From: JAKAWQ01 sp963745975
GTDB lineage: Bacteria > Pseudomonadota > Alphaproteobacteria > Acetobacterales > Acetobacteraceae
DNA length: 64,000 nucleotides
NCBI GenBank assembly: GCA_963745975.1
Contig: CAVUZJ010000018.1
Span: 266,130 to 330,129, forward strand
Direction of reading: 5' to 3'
Below are positions 1 through 6,730 of this stretch, piece after piece; the first letter of the stretch is position 1; each line of letters starts with the position of its first letter. The position numbers were made by a program, and so were the translations under genes. A model generated the notes under the pieces. That model was not told where the DNA came from. It saw only the letters and a program-made list of their open reading frames with translations, and ran no database searches.

Positions 1-674
1 TGGCCGCGGGGCACAGCGGCGCGGACTACGATGCCTGGCTGATCCGGATCGGCGAAGGCCAGCAGTTCGGCAGCGGCTTCGTTGCGATCAGCCCCAACTC
101 CAAGATCCCGGCGCTGGTGGACCGGAGCGGCCCCAAGCCCATCCGCGTGTTCGAATCGGGCGCGATCCTGCTCTATCTCGCCGAAAAGTTCGGGGCGTTC
201 CTCCCGACCGATGAGCGGCGCGGCGAATGCCTCTCATGGCTCTTCTGGCAGATGGGCAGCGCGCCTTACCTCGGCGGCGGGTTCGGCCATTTCTACGCCT
301 ACGCGCCGACGAAGATGGAATACCCGATCGACCGGTTCACCATGGAGACGAAACGGCTGCTCGACGTGCTCGACAAGCGGCTGGCGGACAATGAATTCCT
401 GGCGGGCGATGTCTATACGATTGCCGATATGGCGGCCTGGCCCTGGTACGCCGGGCTGGTGAAGTTCGGGCAGTACGGGGCGGCCGAGTTCCTCTCGGTG
501 CACGAATACAAGAACGTGATCCGCTGGGCCGATGCGATCTACGCAAGGCCGGCGGTCAAGCGCGGGCGGATGGTCAATCGCACGCAAGGCGACCCGTCGG
601 GGCAATTGCTCGAGCGGCATGACGAAAGCGATTTCGAGACGAGGACCGAAGACAAGCGGGCGGCGGCGGAGTGA
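1..674 (+). CDS. Glutathione S-transferase family protein, YghU-like (5' truncated)
   Basis: The reading frame is already open at base 3 and runs to a TGA at 672-674, so the N-terminus lies outside the window. The visible part starts inside the thioredoxin-like domain (NPNSKIPALVDR, then FESGAILLYLAEKFG), followed by an all-helical C-terminal domain rich in aromatic residues. This order and the NxNSKIPALVD signature match the YghU/Nu-class disulfide-bond reductase GSTs, which use glutathione as cofactor in the cytosol. An internal GTG at 117 would start in the middle of the thioredoxin fold and is not a credible start. The hydrolase gene follows 6 bp downstream, so the two are probably cotranscribed. 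The substrate is unknown. Confidence 0.85.
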   Translation, partial: AAGHSGADYDAWLIRIGEGQQFGSGFVAISPNSKIPALVDRSGPKPIRVFESGAILLYLAEKFGAFLPTDERRGECLSWLFWQMGSAPYLGGGFGHFYAYAPTKMEYPIDRFTMETKRLLDVLDKRLADNEFLAGDVYTIADMAAWPWYAGLVKFGQYGAAEFLSVHEYKNVIRWADAIYARPAVKRGRMVNRTQGDPSGQLLERHDESDFETRTEDKRAAAE

Positions 675-680
675 GCCGGC

Positions 681-1442
681 ATGGCGTTCTATGAACGGGG
701 CGATGTCCGCATCCGCTATGAGGAAACCGGCAGCGGCTTTCCGCTGCTGGTGACCCCCGGCGGGGGATTGAATTCCCGCGTCGCCGTTTGGCCGACTTCG
801 GTGTTCAACGCGATGGAGGCGTTCAAGGACGATTTCCGCTGCATCACGATGGATCAGCGCAACGCGAACGGCGGCGAGTCCTCGGGGCCGGTTGACGCCG
901 CGGATCCGTGGGGCGCGTTCGCCGAGGATCAGCTCGGGCTGATGGACCATCTCGGTATCCGGCAATTCCTGTTCATGGGCTACTGCATCGGCGGATGCTT
1001 TGCGCTGAAGCTGATGGAGCGGGCGCCGGATCGCGTGGTGGCGGCGGTGCTGTGCCAGACGGTGGGGCACCGGCCGGAGAACCCGGACGTGATGTACAAC
1101 TCGGGCCGGGATGTGTGGGCGCCGGAATTTCTTGCGCGGCGGCCGGACGTGACGATGGAAGCGATCGAGGCCTATCTGCATGGCCTCTATCGCGCGCGGC
1201 CCGATTTTGTCTACAGCGTGTCACGGGAATTCGCCCGCTCGTGCGCGACGCCGATGCTGGTGATGCCGGACGATACGCCCTCGCATCCGTTGCAGGCGTC
1301 GCTGGATGTGGCGGCCTTGGCGCCCAAGGCGGAGGCAACGGCGTTTCCCTGGCGGGAGCCGGCCGAGCTGAAGGCGAGGACGATCGAGCAGGTGCGGACG
1401 TTTTTGCGGGCGCATGTGCCGGTGGGGGTTGGGGCGCGATAG
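681..1442 (+). CDS. Alpha/beta hydrolase
   Basis: 253-residue protein with the alpha/beta hydrolase layout: an N-terminal strand pair (MAFYERGDVRIRYEETGSG), an oxyanion-region strand followed by GGG, and LMDHLGIRQFLFMGYCIGGC, which carries a nucleophile elbow. The elbow reads G-Y-C-I-G-G, so the nucleophile position is Cys instead of the usual Ser. This occurs in some dienelactone-hydrolase-like members but should be noted. A late DDTPSHP stretch supplies the probable acid/His region. The gene starts at an ATG 6 bp after the GST stop and is likely cotranscribed with it. The family is cytosolic and broad (esters, epoxides, C-C bonds), so no substrate is assigned. Confidence 0.75.
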   Translation: MAFYERGDVRIRYEETGSGFPLLVTPGGGLNSRVAVWPTSVFNAMEAFKDDFRCITMDQRNANGGESSGPVDAADPWGAFAEDQLGLMDHLGIRQFLFMGYCIGGCFALKLMERAPDRVVAAVLCQTVGHRPENPDVMYNSGRDVWAPEFLARRPDVTMEAIEAYLHGLYRARPDFVYSVSREFARSCATPMLVMPDDTPSHPLQASLDVAALAPKAEATAFPWREPAELKARTIEQVRTFLRAHVPVGVGAR

Positions 1443-1531
1443 GGCAGCGCCGTTATCCGGATCCCGACTTCAGTTCAGCGCCTCTATGTCGCCCTTCCCT
1501 CGACTCGGCCGCCGCCGTTCGTGGCCACCGT

Positions 1532-1561
1532 TTGACGGACGATGGTCTTCCGTCGTATTAT
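1532..1561 (+). promoter_or_regulatory. Sigma70-type promoter of the toxin-antitoxin pair
   Basis: TTGACG (1532-1537) and TATTAT (1556-1561) are separated by 18 bp, close to the housekeeping consensus and unusual in this GC-rich window. Transcription would start near 1568, just ahead of the antitoxin start chosen here. Confidence 0.55.
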
Positions 1562-1575
1562 GACCGTATGGTCAT
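1560..1575. promoter_or_regulatory. Palindromic operator, probable toxin-antitoxin autoregulation site
   Basis: ATGACC-GTAT-GGTCAT is a perfect 6-bp inverted repeat with a 4-bp centre, overlapping the end of the -10 hexamer. Antitoxins of the VapB/Phd type usually bind such palindromes in their own promoter. If this is the operator, the in-frame ATG at 1568 lies inside it and the GTG at 1589 is the better start. Confidence 0.5.
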
Positions 1576-1588
1576 TTTTGGGGCCACC

Positions 1589-1822
1589 GTGAAGAACGTC
1601 ACCGTCGTCGAAGCAAAATCCCGCTTCTCGGCCCTGTTGGCCGAGGTCGAGGCAGGCGAGGAAATCGCCGTCACCCGGCATGGGAAGGTCGTGGCGCGGC
1701 TGGTGCCGGATCGCCCGCGCGTCGCGGCCGACGCCTTTCGCGACTTCTGGCTCGACGAGAATGTCGACCTCAGAGCACCGGAAGACGCAGAGGCCGAGGA
1801 CGTGGCCTCGCTCGACGACTAG
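1589..1822 (+). CDS. Phd/YefM-family antitoxin (VapB-like)
   Basis: 77-residue protein starting VKNVTVVEAKSRFSALLAE, then EVEAGEEIAVTRHGKVVARLVP, the standard N-terminal DNA-binding/dimerisation fold of Phd/YefM-type antitoxins. The acidic C-terminus (EDAEAEDVASLDD) is typical of the flexible toxin-binding tail. GTG at 1589 is preferred because family members begin MKxVTxxEAK, a GGGG stretch lies just upstream, and the alternative ATG at 1568 sits within the promoter palindrome. The partner PIN toxin follows, but separated by a 91-bp palindromic element whose first bases include the antitoxin stop codon. The antitoxin should neutralise the toxin and repress the operon. Confidence 0.8.
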   Translation: MKNVTVVEAKSRFSALLAEVEAGEEIAVTRHGKVVARLVPDRPRVAADAFRDFWLDENVDLRAPEDAEAEDVASLDD

Positions 1823-1909
1823 AGCGGGATGCGTTCCCTTTCGCTCACGTATCCCACTCTAGCTGTTTGTTTTCGCGCGCGATTCACGCCTTCGGCGATC
1901 GCGCTCTAG
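1819..1909. repeat. 91-bp palindromic intergenic element between antitoxin and toxin
   Basis: The segment begins CTAGAGCG and ends CGCTCTAG, an exact 8-bp terminal inverted repeat. Inside are two further hairpins: AGAGCGGGAT (1821-1830) with ATCCCACTCT (1851-1860, one mismatch), and a GC-rich one around CGCCTTCGGCG (1887-1897). The antitoxin stop TAG is within the left end and the toxin GTG starts directly after the right end. This looks like a REP/MITE-type mobile intergenic palindrome. No second copy was seen in the window. Confidence 0.55.
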
Positions 1910-2341
1910 GTGGTGGCTGCGCTCTACCTTCTGGACACCAATATCCTCATCGCCGCGTTGAAAGGGCATCCGGAGGTACGGCAACGGCTGGAATCCCTGC
2001 CGCTGAGCGCGCTCCGTCTCTCGGCCGTCGTGTTGGGGGAGTTGGAATTCGGCGCGGAGAAGAGCGCTCATGGCGAACGCAACCGCGCCCGCCTCGCGAC
2101 CCTGGCCCAGCGGTTGCCGCTGGTCGGTATCGGCTACGACACCGCGCGCCACTATGCAGGGGTGCGGGCGCTGCTGGAACGACAGGGAACGCCGATCGGG
2201 GCGAATGACACATGGATCGCCGCGCAGGCGCTCGCGATCAATGCCACGCTGGTGACGGATAATGAACGCGAGTTCTCCCGCGTTCCCGAGTTGCTGCTGG
2301 AGAATTGGCTGACGCGCCGAAGCGCTCGGTCGGAAGGGTGA
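1910..2341 (+). CDS. PIN-domain ribonuclease toxin (VapC-like)
   Basis: 143-residue PIN-domain protein. The four acidic residues that bind the catalytic Mg2+ are all visible: Asp9 in LLDTNILIAAL, Glu44 in VVLGELEFGAE, Asp100 in GANDTWIAAQ and Asp117 in LVTDNEREF. VapC toxins are site-specific endoribonucleases, often cutting tRNA or rRNA, and are blocked by their antitoxin. The start is the GTG immediately after the palindromic element; no strong Shine-Dalgarno lies in front because the element occupies that position. This may lower toxin translation relative to antitoxin. All catalytic residues are intact, so it is probably active. Confidence 0.85.
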   Translation: MVAALYLLDTNILIAALKGHPEVRQRLESLPLSALRLSAVVLGELEFGAEKSAHGERNRARLATLAQRLPLVGIGYDTARHYAGVRALLERQGTPIGANDTWIAAQALAINATLVTDNEREFSRVPELLLENWLTRRSARSEG

Positions 2342-2389
2342 GCCGCGCCGTCGCCGAGGCGGCACGGGGACTGGAGGGGCGGCTCCTGT

Positions 2390-2785
2390 TCAGCCGCGGT
2401 ATTGCGCGTCGGTGACCTTTTCCATCCAGTCCACGACCTTGCCGTTCAGCGCTTCCTGAACGGCGATATGGGTCATTGCCGTGGTCGGCGTGGCGCCGTG
2501 CCAGTGCTTCTCGCCCGGGGCGAACCAGACGACGTCGCCGGGCCGGATCTCCTCGACCGGTCCGCCCTCGCGCTGGGCCCACCCACAGCCGGACGTGACG
2601 ATCAAGGCCTGGCCCAGCGGATGCGTGTGCCAGGCGGTCCGGGCGCCGGGCTCGAAGGTGACGCTGGCGCCACGAACGCGTGCCGGATCGGGCGCCTGGA
2701 CCAGGGGGTCGATACGGACCGAGCCGGTGAAATAGTCCGCCGACCCCTTGCCGGACGGCTGTGAACCGCTTCGCTTTATCTCCAT
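2390..2785 (-). CDS. Cupin, (R)-hydroxynitrile lyase-like (GtHNL/AcHNL type)
   Basis: 131-residue single-domain cupin that closely resembles, from memory, the manganese-dependent bacterial hydroxynitrile lyases of Granulicella and Acidobacterium. It has the same length and runs such as ASVTFEPGARTAWHTHPLG, GCGWAQREGG and QEALNGKVVDWME. The metal ligands His53, His55, Gln59 and His94 are present, and the active-site positions Ala40, Val42, His96, His106 and Gln110 match that enzyme's numbering. Those enzymes cleave or form cyanohydrins such as mandelonitrile. The physiological role of this family is unclear; many genomic homologues are named simply cupins or carboxymuconolactone-decarboxylase-associated cupins. 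It is last in a leftward group of three genes. Confidence 0.8.
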   Translation of the reverse strand: MEIKRSGSQPSGKGSADYFTGSVRIDPLVQAPDPARVRGASVTFEPGARTAWHTHPLGQALIVTSGCGWAQREGGPVEEIRPGDVVWFAPGEKHWHGATPTTAMTHIAVQEALNGKVVDWMEKVTDAQYRG

Positions 2786-2830
2786 CGTCTCATTGCTCCG
2801 TTGTCCTGGGCTCCGTTGTACCGGGAGGTC

Positions 2831-3193
2831 CTAGCGCGGCTCGAGCCGCAGCGTGGTCGGCAGGATTTCCTCGCGCACCATCTCCTGCGCGTGGGCGTTC
2901 GGCTGATACTTCCTCAGATATTCGCCGCTAACGCGGGCGATCGCGGCGGGCTCGCTCGCCGGGATCGCCTGCACGGCCAGGCTGCGGCCGGCAAACTCGA
3001 GCGTGGCGGGCCCGCCCGCCGCGAGGTCCTTGTACCAGCGCCCGACGGCGCCGCGCCAGGAACGGATGAAGACCTCGTCATCGACGACCGCAACCCAGAT
3101 GACGACCGCGCTCTTGGGGTGCTTCTCGGTACGGATCGCGACCTCGTGGATGTCACGCAATGCGCGGAGCATGTCCGCGGCGAAATTCGTCAT
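2831..3193 (-). CDS. DUF2255 family protein
   Basis: 120-residue protein beginning MTNFAADMLRALRDIHEVAIRT. The core VVIWVAVVDDEVFIRSWRG and AVGRWYKDLAAGGPATLEF matches the DUF2255 family, which has a split-barrel flavin-reductase/nitroreductase-like look (arginine and tryptophan after a VFIRS strand). The start at 3193 is chosen because AAGGAGAT stands 7-8 nt ahead; the frame stays open upstream but without coding character. It is the middle gene of the leftward group. Function is unknown; a deazaflavin- or FMN-linked role would be a guess from fold resemblance. Confidence 0.75.
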   Translation of the reverse strand: MTNFAADMLRALRDIHEVAIRTEKHPKSAVVIWVAVVDDEVFIRSWRGAVGRWYKDLAAGGPATLEFAGRSLAVQAIPASEPAAIARVSGEYLRKYQPNAHAQEMVREEILPTTLRLEPR

Positions 3194-3233
3194 CGGCGGA
3201 TCTCCTTGTATCATCGGCGGCCAGTCGTGCCGG

Positions 3234-3464
3234 TCAGATCCGTCGCCGCTCGCGCGCGAAGACGGCGTGCCAATAGCCGAAGTCTTGCCAGTCACGATTG
3301 ATGAACGTCTCCTCGCATCGATCGAGGGCGTACTGGCAGAGAGGGTCACTGCGGCCACGGTCGCGCCTGCGATACCACTCCCAGAAAAAGTCGATCACGT
3401 CGCTATCGGTCTCGCGCCGTGGCTCGGTAACGGGCGCCGCCCCTGGACTGAGGTCCATTGCCAT
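3234..3464 (-). CDS. Hypothetical protein, 76 aa
   Basis: Short open frame with a good Shine-Dalgarno (CGGAGG about 6 nt before the ATG at 3464) and a protein-like composition rich in aromatic and charged residues (DVIDFFWEWYRRRDRG, NRDWQDFGYWHAVFARER). No family is recognised. It is the first gene of a leftward group with the DUF2255 protein (40 bp downstream) and the cupin. The ribosome-binding site and spacing argue that it is real. It has no signal peptide or membrane segment and is probably cytosolic. Confidence 0.55.
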   Translation of the reverse strand: MAMDLSPGAAPVTEPRRETDSDVIDFFWEWYRRRDRGRSDPLCQYALDRCEETFINRDWQDFGYWHAVFARERRRI

Positions 3465-3653
3465 TGTCTGCCTCCGCGATGAGCGGGACTGATGAACGTC
3501 TCCCGGCTGCGGCCCAATATGGGACGTGCCCGCACTGCGCGACTAGGCGCTAAGATGCGCATAGACTTACAAGCAAGGCTTACGAATGCCCTGGGGCGAA
3601 TATCGCCCGTCCGCTCGCCGGCCTGGCGGCTCGTGTTCAACGCCGGCGAAGGG

Positions 3654-3667
3654 TTGATCCAGATCAA
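3654..3667. promoter_or_regulatory. FNR/FixK-type box (perfect TTGAT-N4-ATCAA)
   Basis: TTGATCCAGATCAA matches the FNR/FixK/Dnr consensus exactly and is centred at 3660.5. Read rightward, a class II start would lie near 3702, directly at the first hairpin of a candidate short RNA. Read leftward, it would lie about 155 nt upstream of the 76-aa gene. No coding sequence needs this stretch. Confidence 0.5.
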
Positions 3668-3699
3668 GGCGCAGCGCCGGCAGGGCGGGCATTGGATGC

Positions 3700-5172
3700 T
3701 CACCGTGCATCCCCCGCACGTGACGTCTCCAACTTGGCCCCGTGAGTTCCGCTCGCGGGGCCAACTTTTGTGGGTCGGGCCGGGCTCGGCTCGAAGCGAT
3801 AGGGGCTTGCGCTCGTCGTCAGCGGATCGAGGGCGAGGCGGTGCTCGAGCGGGGGAAAGGCGCGGCTGCGGCAGTCCGGCCGTTCGCAGAGGCGGCAGGA
3901 GAGCCCGATGCCGACGCGGGCGCGGGCGAGATCGAGGCCGTCCGCGTAGACGATGTCGGCCGCATGGGCGAGCGCGCAGCCGACGGCCACGACGTGAGTC
4001 GGGCGCGGATCGCCCCAGTGCGAGGCCGGCGCATCGACGGTGCGGGCAAAGCAGAGGAAGGCGGCGCCGTCGGGCAATTCCGAGATCTGGACATCGATCT
4101 CGCCGGGGCGGGCGAAGGCGGTGTGCACCACCCAGCGCGGACAGGACCCACCATAGCGCGGGAAGGGAAAGCCGGCGGCCGAGAAGCGCTTCGAGACATT
4201 GCCGGCGGGATCGACGCGGAGGAAGAAGAAGGGAATGCCGCGCGCGCCGGGACGCTGAAGCGAGGAGAGACGCTGGCTGGCTTGTTCGTACGAGACGCCG
4301 AAATGGGCGGCGAGGCCGGTGATATCGTGGCGGAGCGCGCGCGCGGCGGCGAGGAACGGCGCGTAGGGCATGAGAAGTGCGGCTGCGACATAGTTGAGGA
4401 GGCCGATGCGAATCAGCATCGCGGCCTCGGGCGACGAGGGATGGGCGGCTGCGAGGACTGCGTCCACGGCATCGCGCGCTTCGAGGAGGGCCAACTGGAA
4501 GGCCATCTGGAAGCCGCGGCTTTCGCGCGGCAGGGCCTCGGAGAGGGCGAGGAGGCGGGCGGCGGGGTCGTAGCGGCGGAGCGCGCCGGCGAGCGGCTGG
4601 ACGGTGACGGTGAGGCCATGGACGCGGCGGAGGCGCTCGGCGAGCGCGTGGTTCATCTCGTGTGGCGAGGCGGCGAGGTTGGCGGCGAGCGCTTCGGCGG
4701 CTTCTTCGAGCGGGGCGAAATGATTGGCGTGCTCGTCGAAGAAGTCCCGCGCCTCCTCGTTCGGCAGGAGCACGCGCCGGCCGGAGGGGAGGGAAATGCC
4801 GCCGGCGTCCTCGCGGGCGACGCGCCAGGCGCGATAGAGGGCGAGGACGGCGCGCGCGGCGTTGGGCGCGGCGGCGGCGAACTCGAGGATCTCCTCGGAT
4901 GGAACGGCGTCGGCGGCGAGGAGGGGATCGGCGAAGACCTCGGTGAGGCCGGCGGCGAGCTGCCGCTCCGCGGTTCCGGAGAGCGCGGCGAGATCGACCC
5001 CGAGCGTTCCCGCGAGCTTGATGAGGAGCGAGGCGGTGACGCCGCGCTGGTCGTGCTCGATCAGGTTGAGGTAGCTCGCCGAGATGCCGAGGCGGGCGGC
5101 GAGCGCCGCTTGGGTGAGGTCACGCTCGGCGCGGAGGCGCCGGACCGCGCGGCCGATGAGGGCGCGGCGCAT
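3700..5172 (-). CDS. Short-chain fatty acyl regulator, ScfR/RamB-type XRE protein
   Basis: 490-residue regulator with an N-terminal XRE helix-turn-helix (about residues 8-62, LTQAALAARLGISASYLNLIE), a central IrrE/ImmA-like part, and the C-terminal domain typical of ScfRs. The C-terminus ends in the cysteine cluster SCRLCERPDCRSRAFPPL (Cys426, 429 and 434). Relatives such as RamB and PrpR/MccR sense CoA thioesters and control isocitrate lyase or the methylcitrate cycle. Isocitrate lyase is divergently encoded 140 bp away, so it is the obvious target. The last 20 or so residues after YRFEPSPA read through a terminator hairpin and look like an unconserved tail. Confidence 0.85.
   Translation of the reverse strand: MRRALIGRAVRRLRAERDLTQAALAARLGISASYLNLIEHDQRGVTASLLIKLAGTLGVDLAALSGTAERQLAAGLTEVFADPLLAADAVPSEEILEFAAAAPNAARAVLALYRAWRVAREDAGGISLPSGRRVLLPNEEARDFFDEHANHFAPLEEAAEALAANLAASPHEMNHALAERLRRVHGLTVTVQPLAGALRRYDPAARLLALSEALPRESRGFQMAFQLALLEARDAVDAVLAAAHPSSPEAAMLIRIGLLNYVAAALLMPYAPFLAAARALRHDITGLAAHFGVSYEQASQRLSSLQRPGARGIPFFFLRVDPAGNVSKRFSAAGFPFPRYGGSCPRWVVHTAFARPGEIDVQISELPDGAAFLCFARTVDAPASHWGDPRPTHVVAVGCALAHAADIVYADGLDLARARVGIGLSCRLCERPDCRSRAFPPLEHRLALDPLTTSASPYRFEPSPARPTKVGPASGTHGAKLETSRAGDAR
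3702..3770 (+). ncRNA. Candidate short RNA with C-rich loop, FNR-controlled
   Basis: From the start predicted by the upstream FNR box (about 3702) the RNA would run roughly 70 nt. It would hold a first hairpin CGTGC-ATCCCCC-GCACG (3704-3720) with a C-rich loop capable of pairing to Shine-Dalgarno sequences, a short single-stranded linker, and an intrinsic terminator (3734-3769). The -10 region is weak (around 3690-3697). The terminator half overlaps the 3' end of the opposing regulator gene. It is predicted only from these signals; there is no homology evidence. Confidence 0.35.
3734..3769 (+). terminator. Intrinsic terminator (rightward)
   Basis: A 13-bp stem pairs TTGGCCCCGTGAG (3734-3746) with CTCGCGGGGCCAA (3752-3764), with loop TTCCG, followed by CTTTT on the + strand. 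There is no matching T-run on the - strand, so it terminates rightward transcription, although no protein gene ends here in that direction. Confidence 0.6.
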
Positions 5173-5312
5173 ATTTACCGCCTTTACAAATGCGGGAGGG
5201 CGATGGTCAAGGCAACGACCTGTTTCTGCCTAGGATTGGAGAATTGGGGATGGCGTTTGGAAATGCAATGTCAATTATTGACCCATCGAGACCCTAGTCA
5301 GGAGTTTGTGAG
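5173..5312. promoter_or_regulatory. Divergent promoter region, regulator / isocitrate lyase
   Basis: This 140-bp gap is more AT-rich than its surroundings. It holds two A/T blocks related to the RamB/ScfR-type TTTGCAAA motif: TTTACAAATGC (5183-5193), next to the regulator start, and TTTGGAAATGCAA (5256-5268), nearer aceA. They are candidate binding sites for autoregulation and aceA control. Confidence 0.35.
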
Positions 5313-6677
5313 ATGCGTCCCTTCCCTCCCCTTTGCCGTGCGCCCGATGGGAGCCCGAGCGGGCTCGTCGAGGGCGAGCGTTTCGCCGGCGTCCGGCGCG
5401 ATTTTGGCCCGGACGAAGTTGCGCGGCTAGCGGGCTCGTTTCGCATCCGGCATACGCTTGCCGAGATGGGTGCGGCACGGCTTTGGCATCTGCTGCGCAC
5501 CGAGCCTTATGTGGCCACACTTGGTGCGCTGACGGGCAACCAGGCTTTGCAGCAGGTGAAGGCCGGGCTCAAGGCGATCTATCTTTCGGGCTGGCAGGTG
5601 GCGGCCGACGCCAACACGGCGGGGCAGATGTATCCCGACCAGTCGCTCTATCCGGTCGACTCGGTGCCCGCCGTGGTGCGGCGGATCAATGCGGCGCTGA
5701 GGCGGGCGGATCAGATCGCGGTGAGCGAGGGTGGCGCGGAGACTGAGTGGATGGCGCCGATCGTCGCCGATGCCGAGGCGGGGTTCGGCGGGCCGCTCAA
5801 CGCCTATGAGCTGATGCGGGCGATGATCGAGGCGGGCGCGGCGGGCGTGCATTTCGAGGACCAGCTCGCGAGCGAGAAGAAGTGCGGGCATCTCGGCGGC
5901 AAGGTGCTGGTGCCGATTGCGCAGCATATCCGGACTTTGAATGCGGCGCGGCTGGCGGCCGACGTGGAGGGGGTGGCGACGGTGCTGCTCTGCCGGACGG
6001 ACGCGCAGTCCGCACAGCTGCTGACGAGCGACGCCGACGAGCGGGACCGGCCTTTCCTGAGCGGCGAGCGGACGGCGGAGGGGTATTTTCGGATCAGGGC
6101 GGGCGCGGGCGTGGAGTATGCGATCGCGCGGGGCCTTGCCTATGCGCCTTATGCGGATCTCTTGTGGTGGGAGACGAGCGAGCCCGATCTGGGCGAGGCG
6201 GAGCGTTTTGCCGAGGCAATTCGGCGGCGGTTCCCAGACAAGATGCTCGCCTATAATTGTTCGCCGAGCTTCAACTGGGCGAGGAAGCTGTCGGCGGGGC
6301 GGATCGCCTCTTTCCAGCGGGACATCGCGGCGATGGGGTATCGGTTCCAGTTCGTGACGCTGGCCGGGTTCCATGCGCTGAATCATGGGATGTTCAGCCT
6401 GGCGCGGGATTATCGCGAGCGTGGGATGGCGGCCTATTCGGAGCTGCAGCAGGCCGAGCTTGCCTCCGAGGCGGCGGGCTATACGGCGAGCCGGCATCAG
6501 CGGGAGGTGGGGGTCGGGTATTTCGATGCGGTGGCGATGGCGATTTCGGGCGGGCGCTCATCGACGACGGCGCTTGCGGGGAGCACCGAGGCGGCGCAGT
6601 TCCGCGAGGCTGCGGCGGAGCCGGAGCGGTACGACGAGGGCCTCGTGCATGCGCATGCCTGGGCGGTAAGCGGGTGA
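5313..6677 (+). CDS. aceA: Isocitrate lyase
   Basis: 454-residue isocitrate lyase, first enzyme of the glyoxylate shunt (isocitrate to glyoxylate plus succinate, cytosolic, Mg2+-dependent). The signature KKCGHLGGKVLVP is present with catalytic Cys191, as are LYPVDSVPAVV, VADAEAGFGG, the SPSFNW segment and the C-terminal GTGYFD-like GVGYFDAVA. It is slightly longer than the E. coli enzyme, with an extended N-terminus before the LRGS-like GSFRIRHTLAEMG region. It is transcribed away from the ScfR-type regulator, implying control by an acyl-CoA signal. No malate synthase gene is in this window. Confidence 0.95.
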   Translation: MRPFPPLCRAPDGSPSGLVEGERFAGVRRDFGPDEVARLAGSFRIRHTLAEMGAARLWHLLRTEPYVATLGALTGNQALQQVKAGLKAIYLSGWQVAADANTAGQMYPDQSLYPVDSVPAVVRRINAALRRADQIAVSEGGAETEWMAPIVADAEAGFGGPLNAYELMRAMIEAGAAGVHFEDQLASEKKCGHLGGKVLVPIAQHIRTLNAARLAADVEGVATVLLCRTDAQSAQLLTSDADERDRPFLSGERTAEGYFRIRAGAGVEYAIARGLAYAPYADLLWWETSEPDLGEAERFAEAIRRRFPDKMLAYNCSPSFNWARKLSAGRIASFQRDIAAMGYRFQFVTLAGFHALNHGMFSLARDYRERGMAAYSELQQAELASEAAGYTASRHQREVGVGYFDAVAMAISGGRSSTTALAGSTEAAQFREAAAEPERYDEGLVHAHAWAVSG

Positions 6678-6686
6678 AAGTTCTTT

Positions 6687-6710
6687 GGTTCTTTCTTTCA
6701 AGAAAGAACC
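6687..6710. terminator. Hairpin downstream of aceA
   Basis: A perfect 11-bp stem pairs GGTTCTTTCTT with AAGAAAGAACC around TC, starting 9 bp after the aceA stop. No long T-run follows, but position and strength suggest transcription termination or 3' end stabilisation. Confidence 0.5.
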
Positions 6711-6730
6711 GCTTGCCTTGCATGCCAGCC

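Noticed and set aside
3492..3700. Protein gene between the 76-aa gene and the regulator
   Set aside because: Open frames on both strands here lack ribosome-binding sites and recognisable composition; the FNR box and RNA signals explain the stretch better.
3742..5430. 562-codon + strand frame opposite the ScfR-type regulator
   Set aside because: Gly/Glu/Arg-rich antisense translation; the opposite strand carries clear XRE and ScfR motifs.
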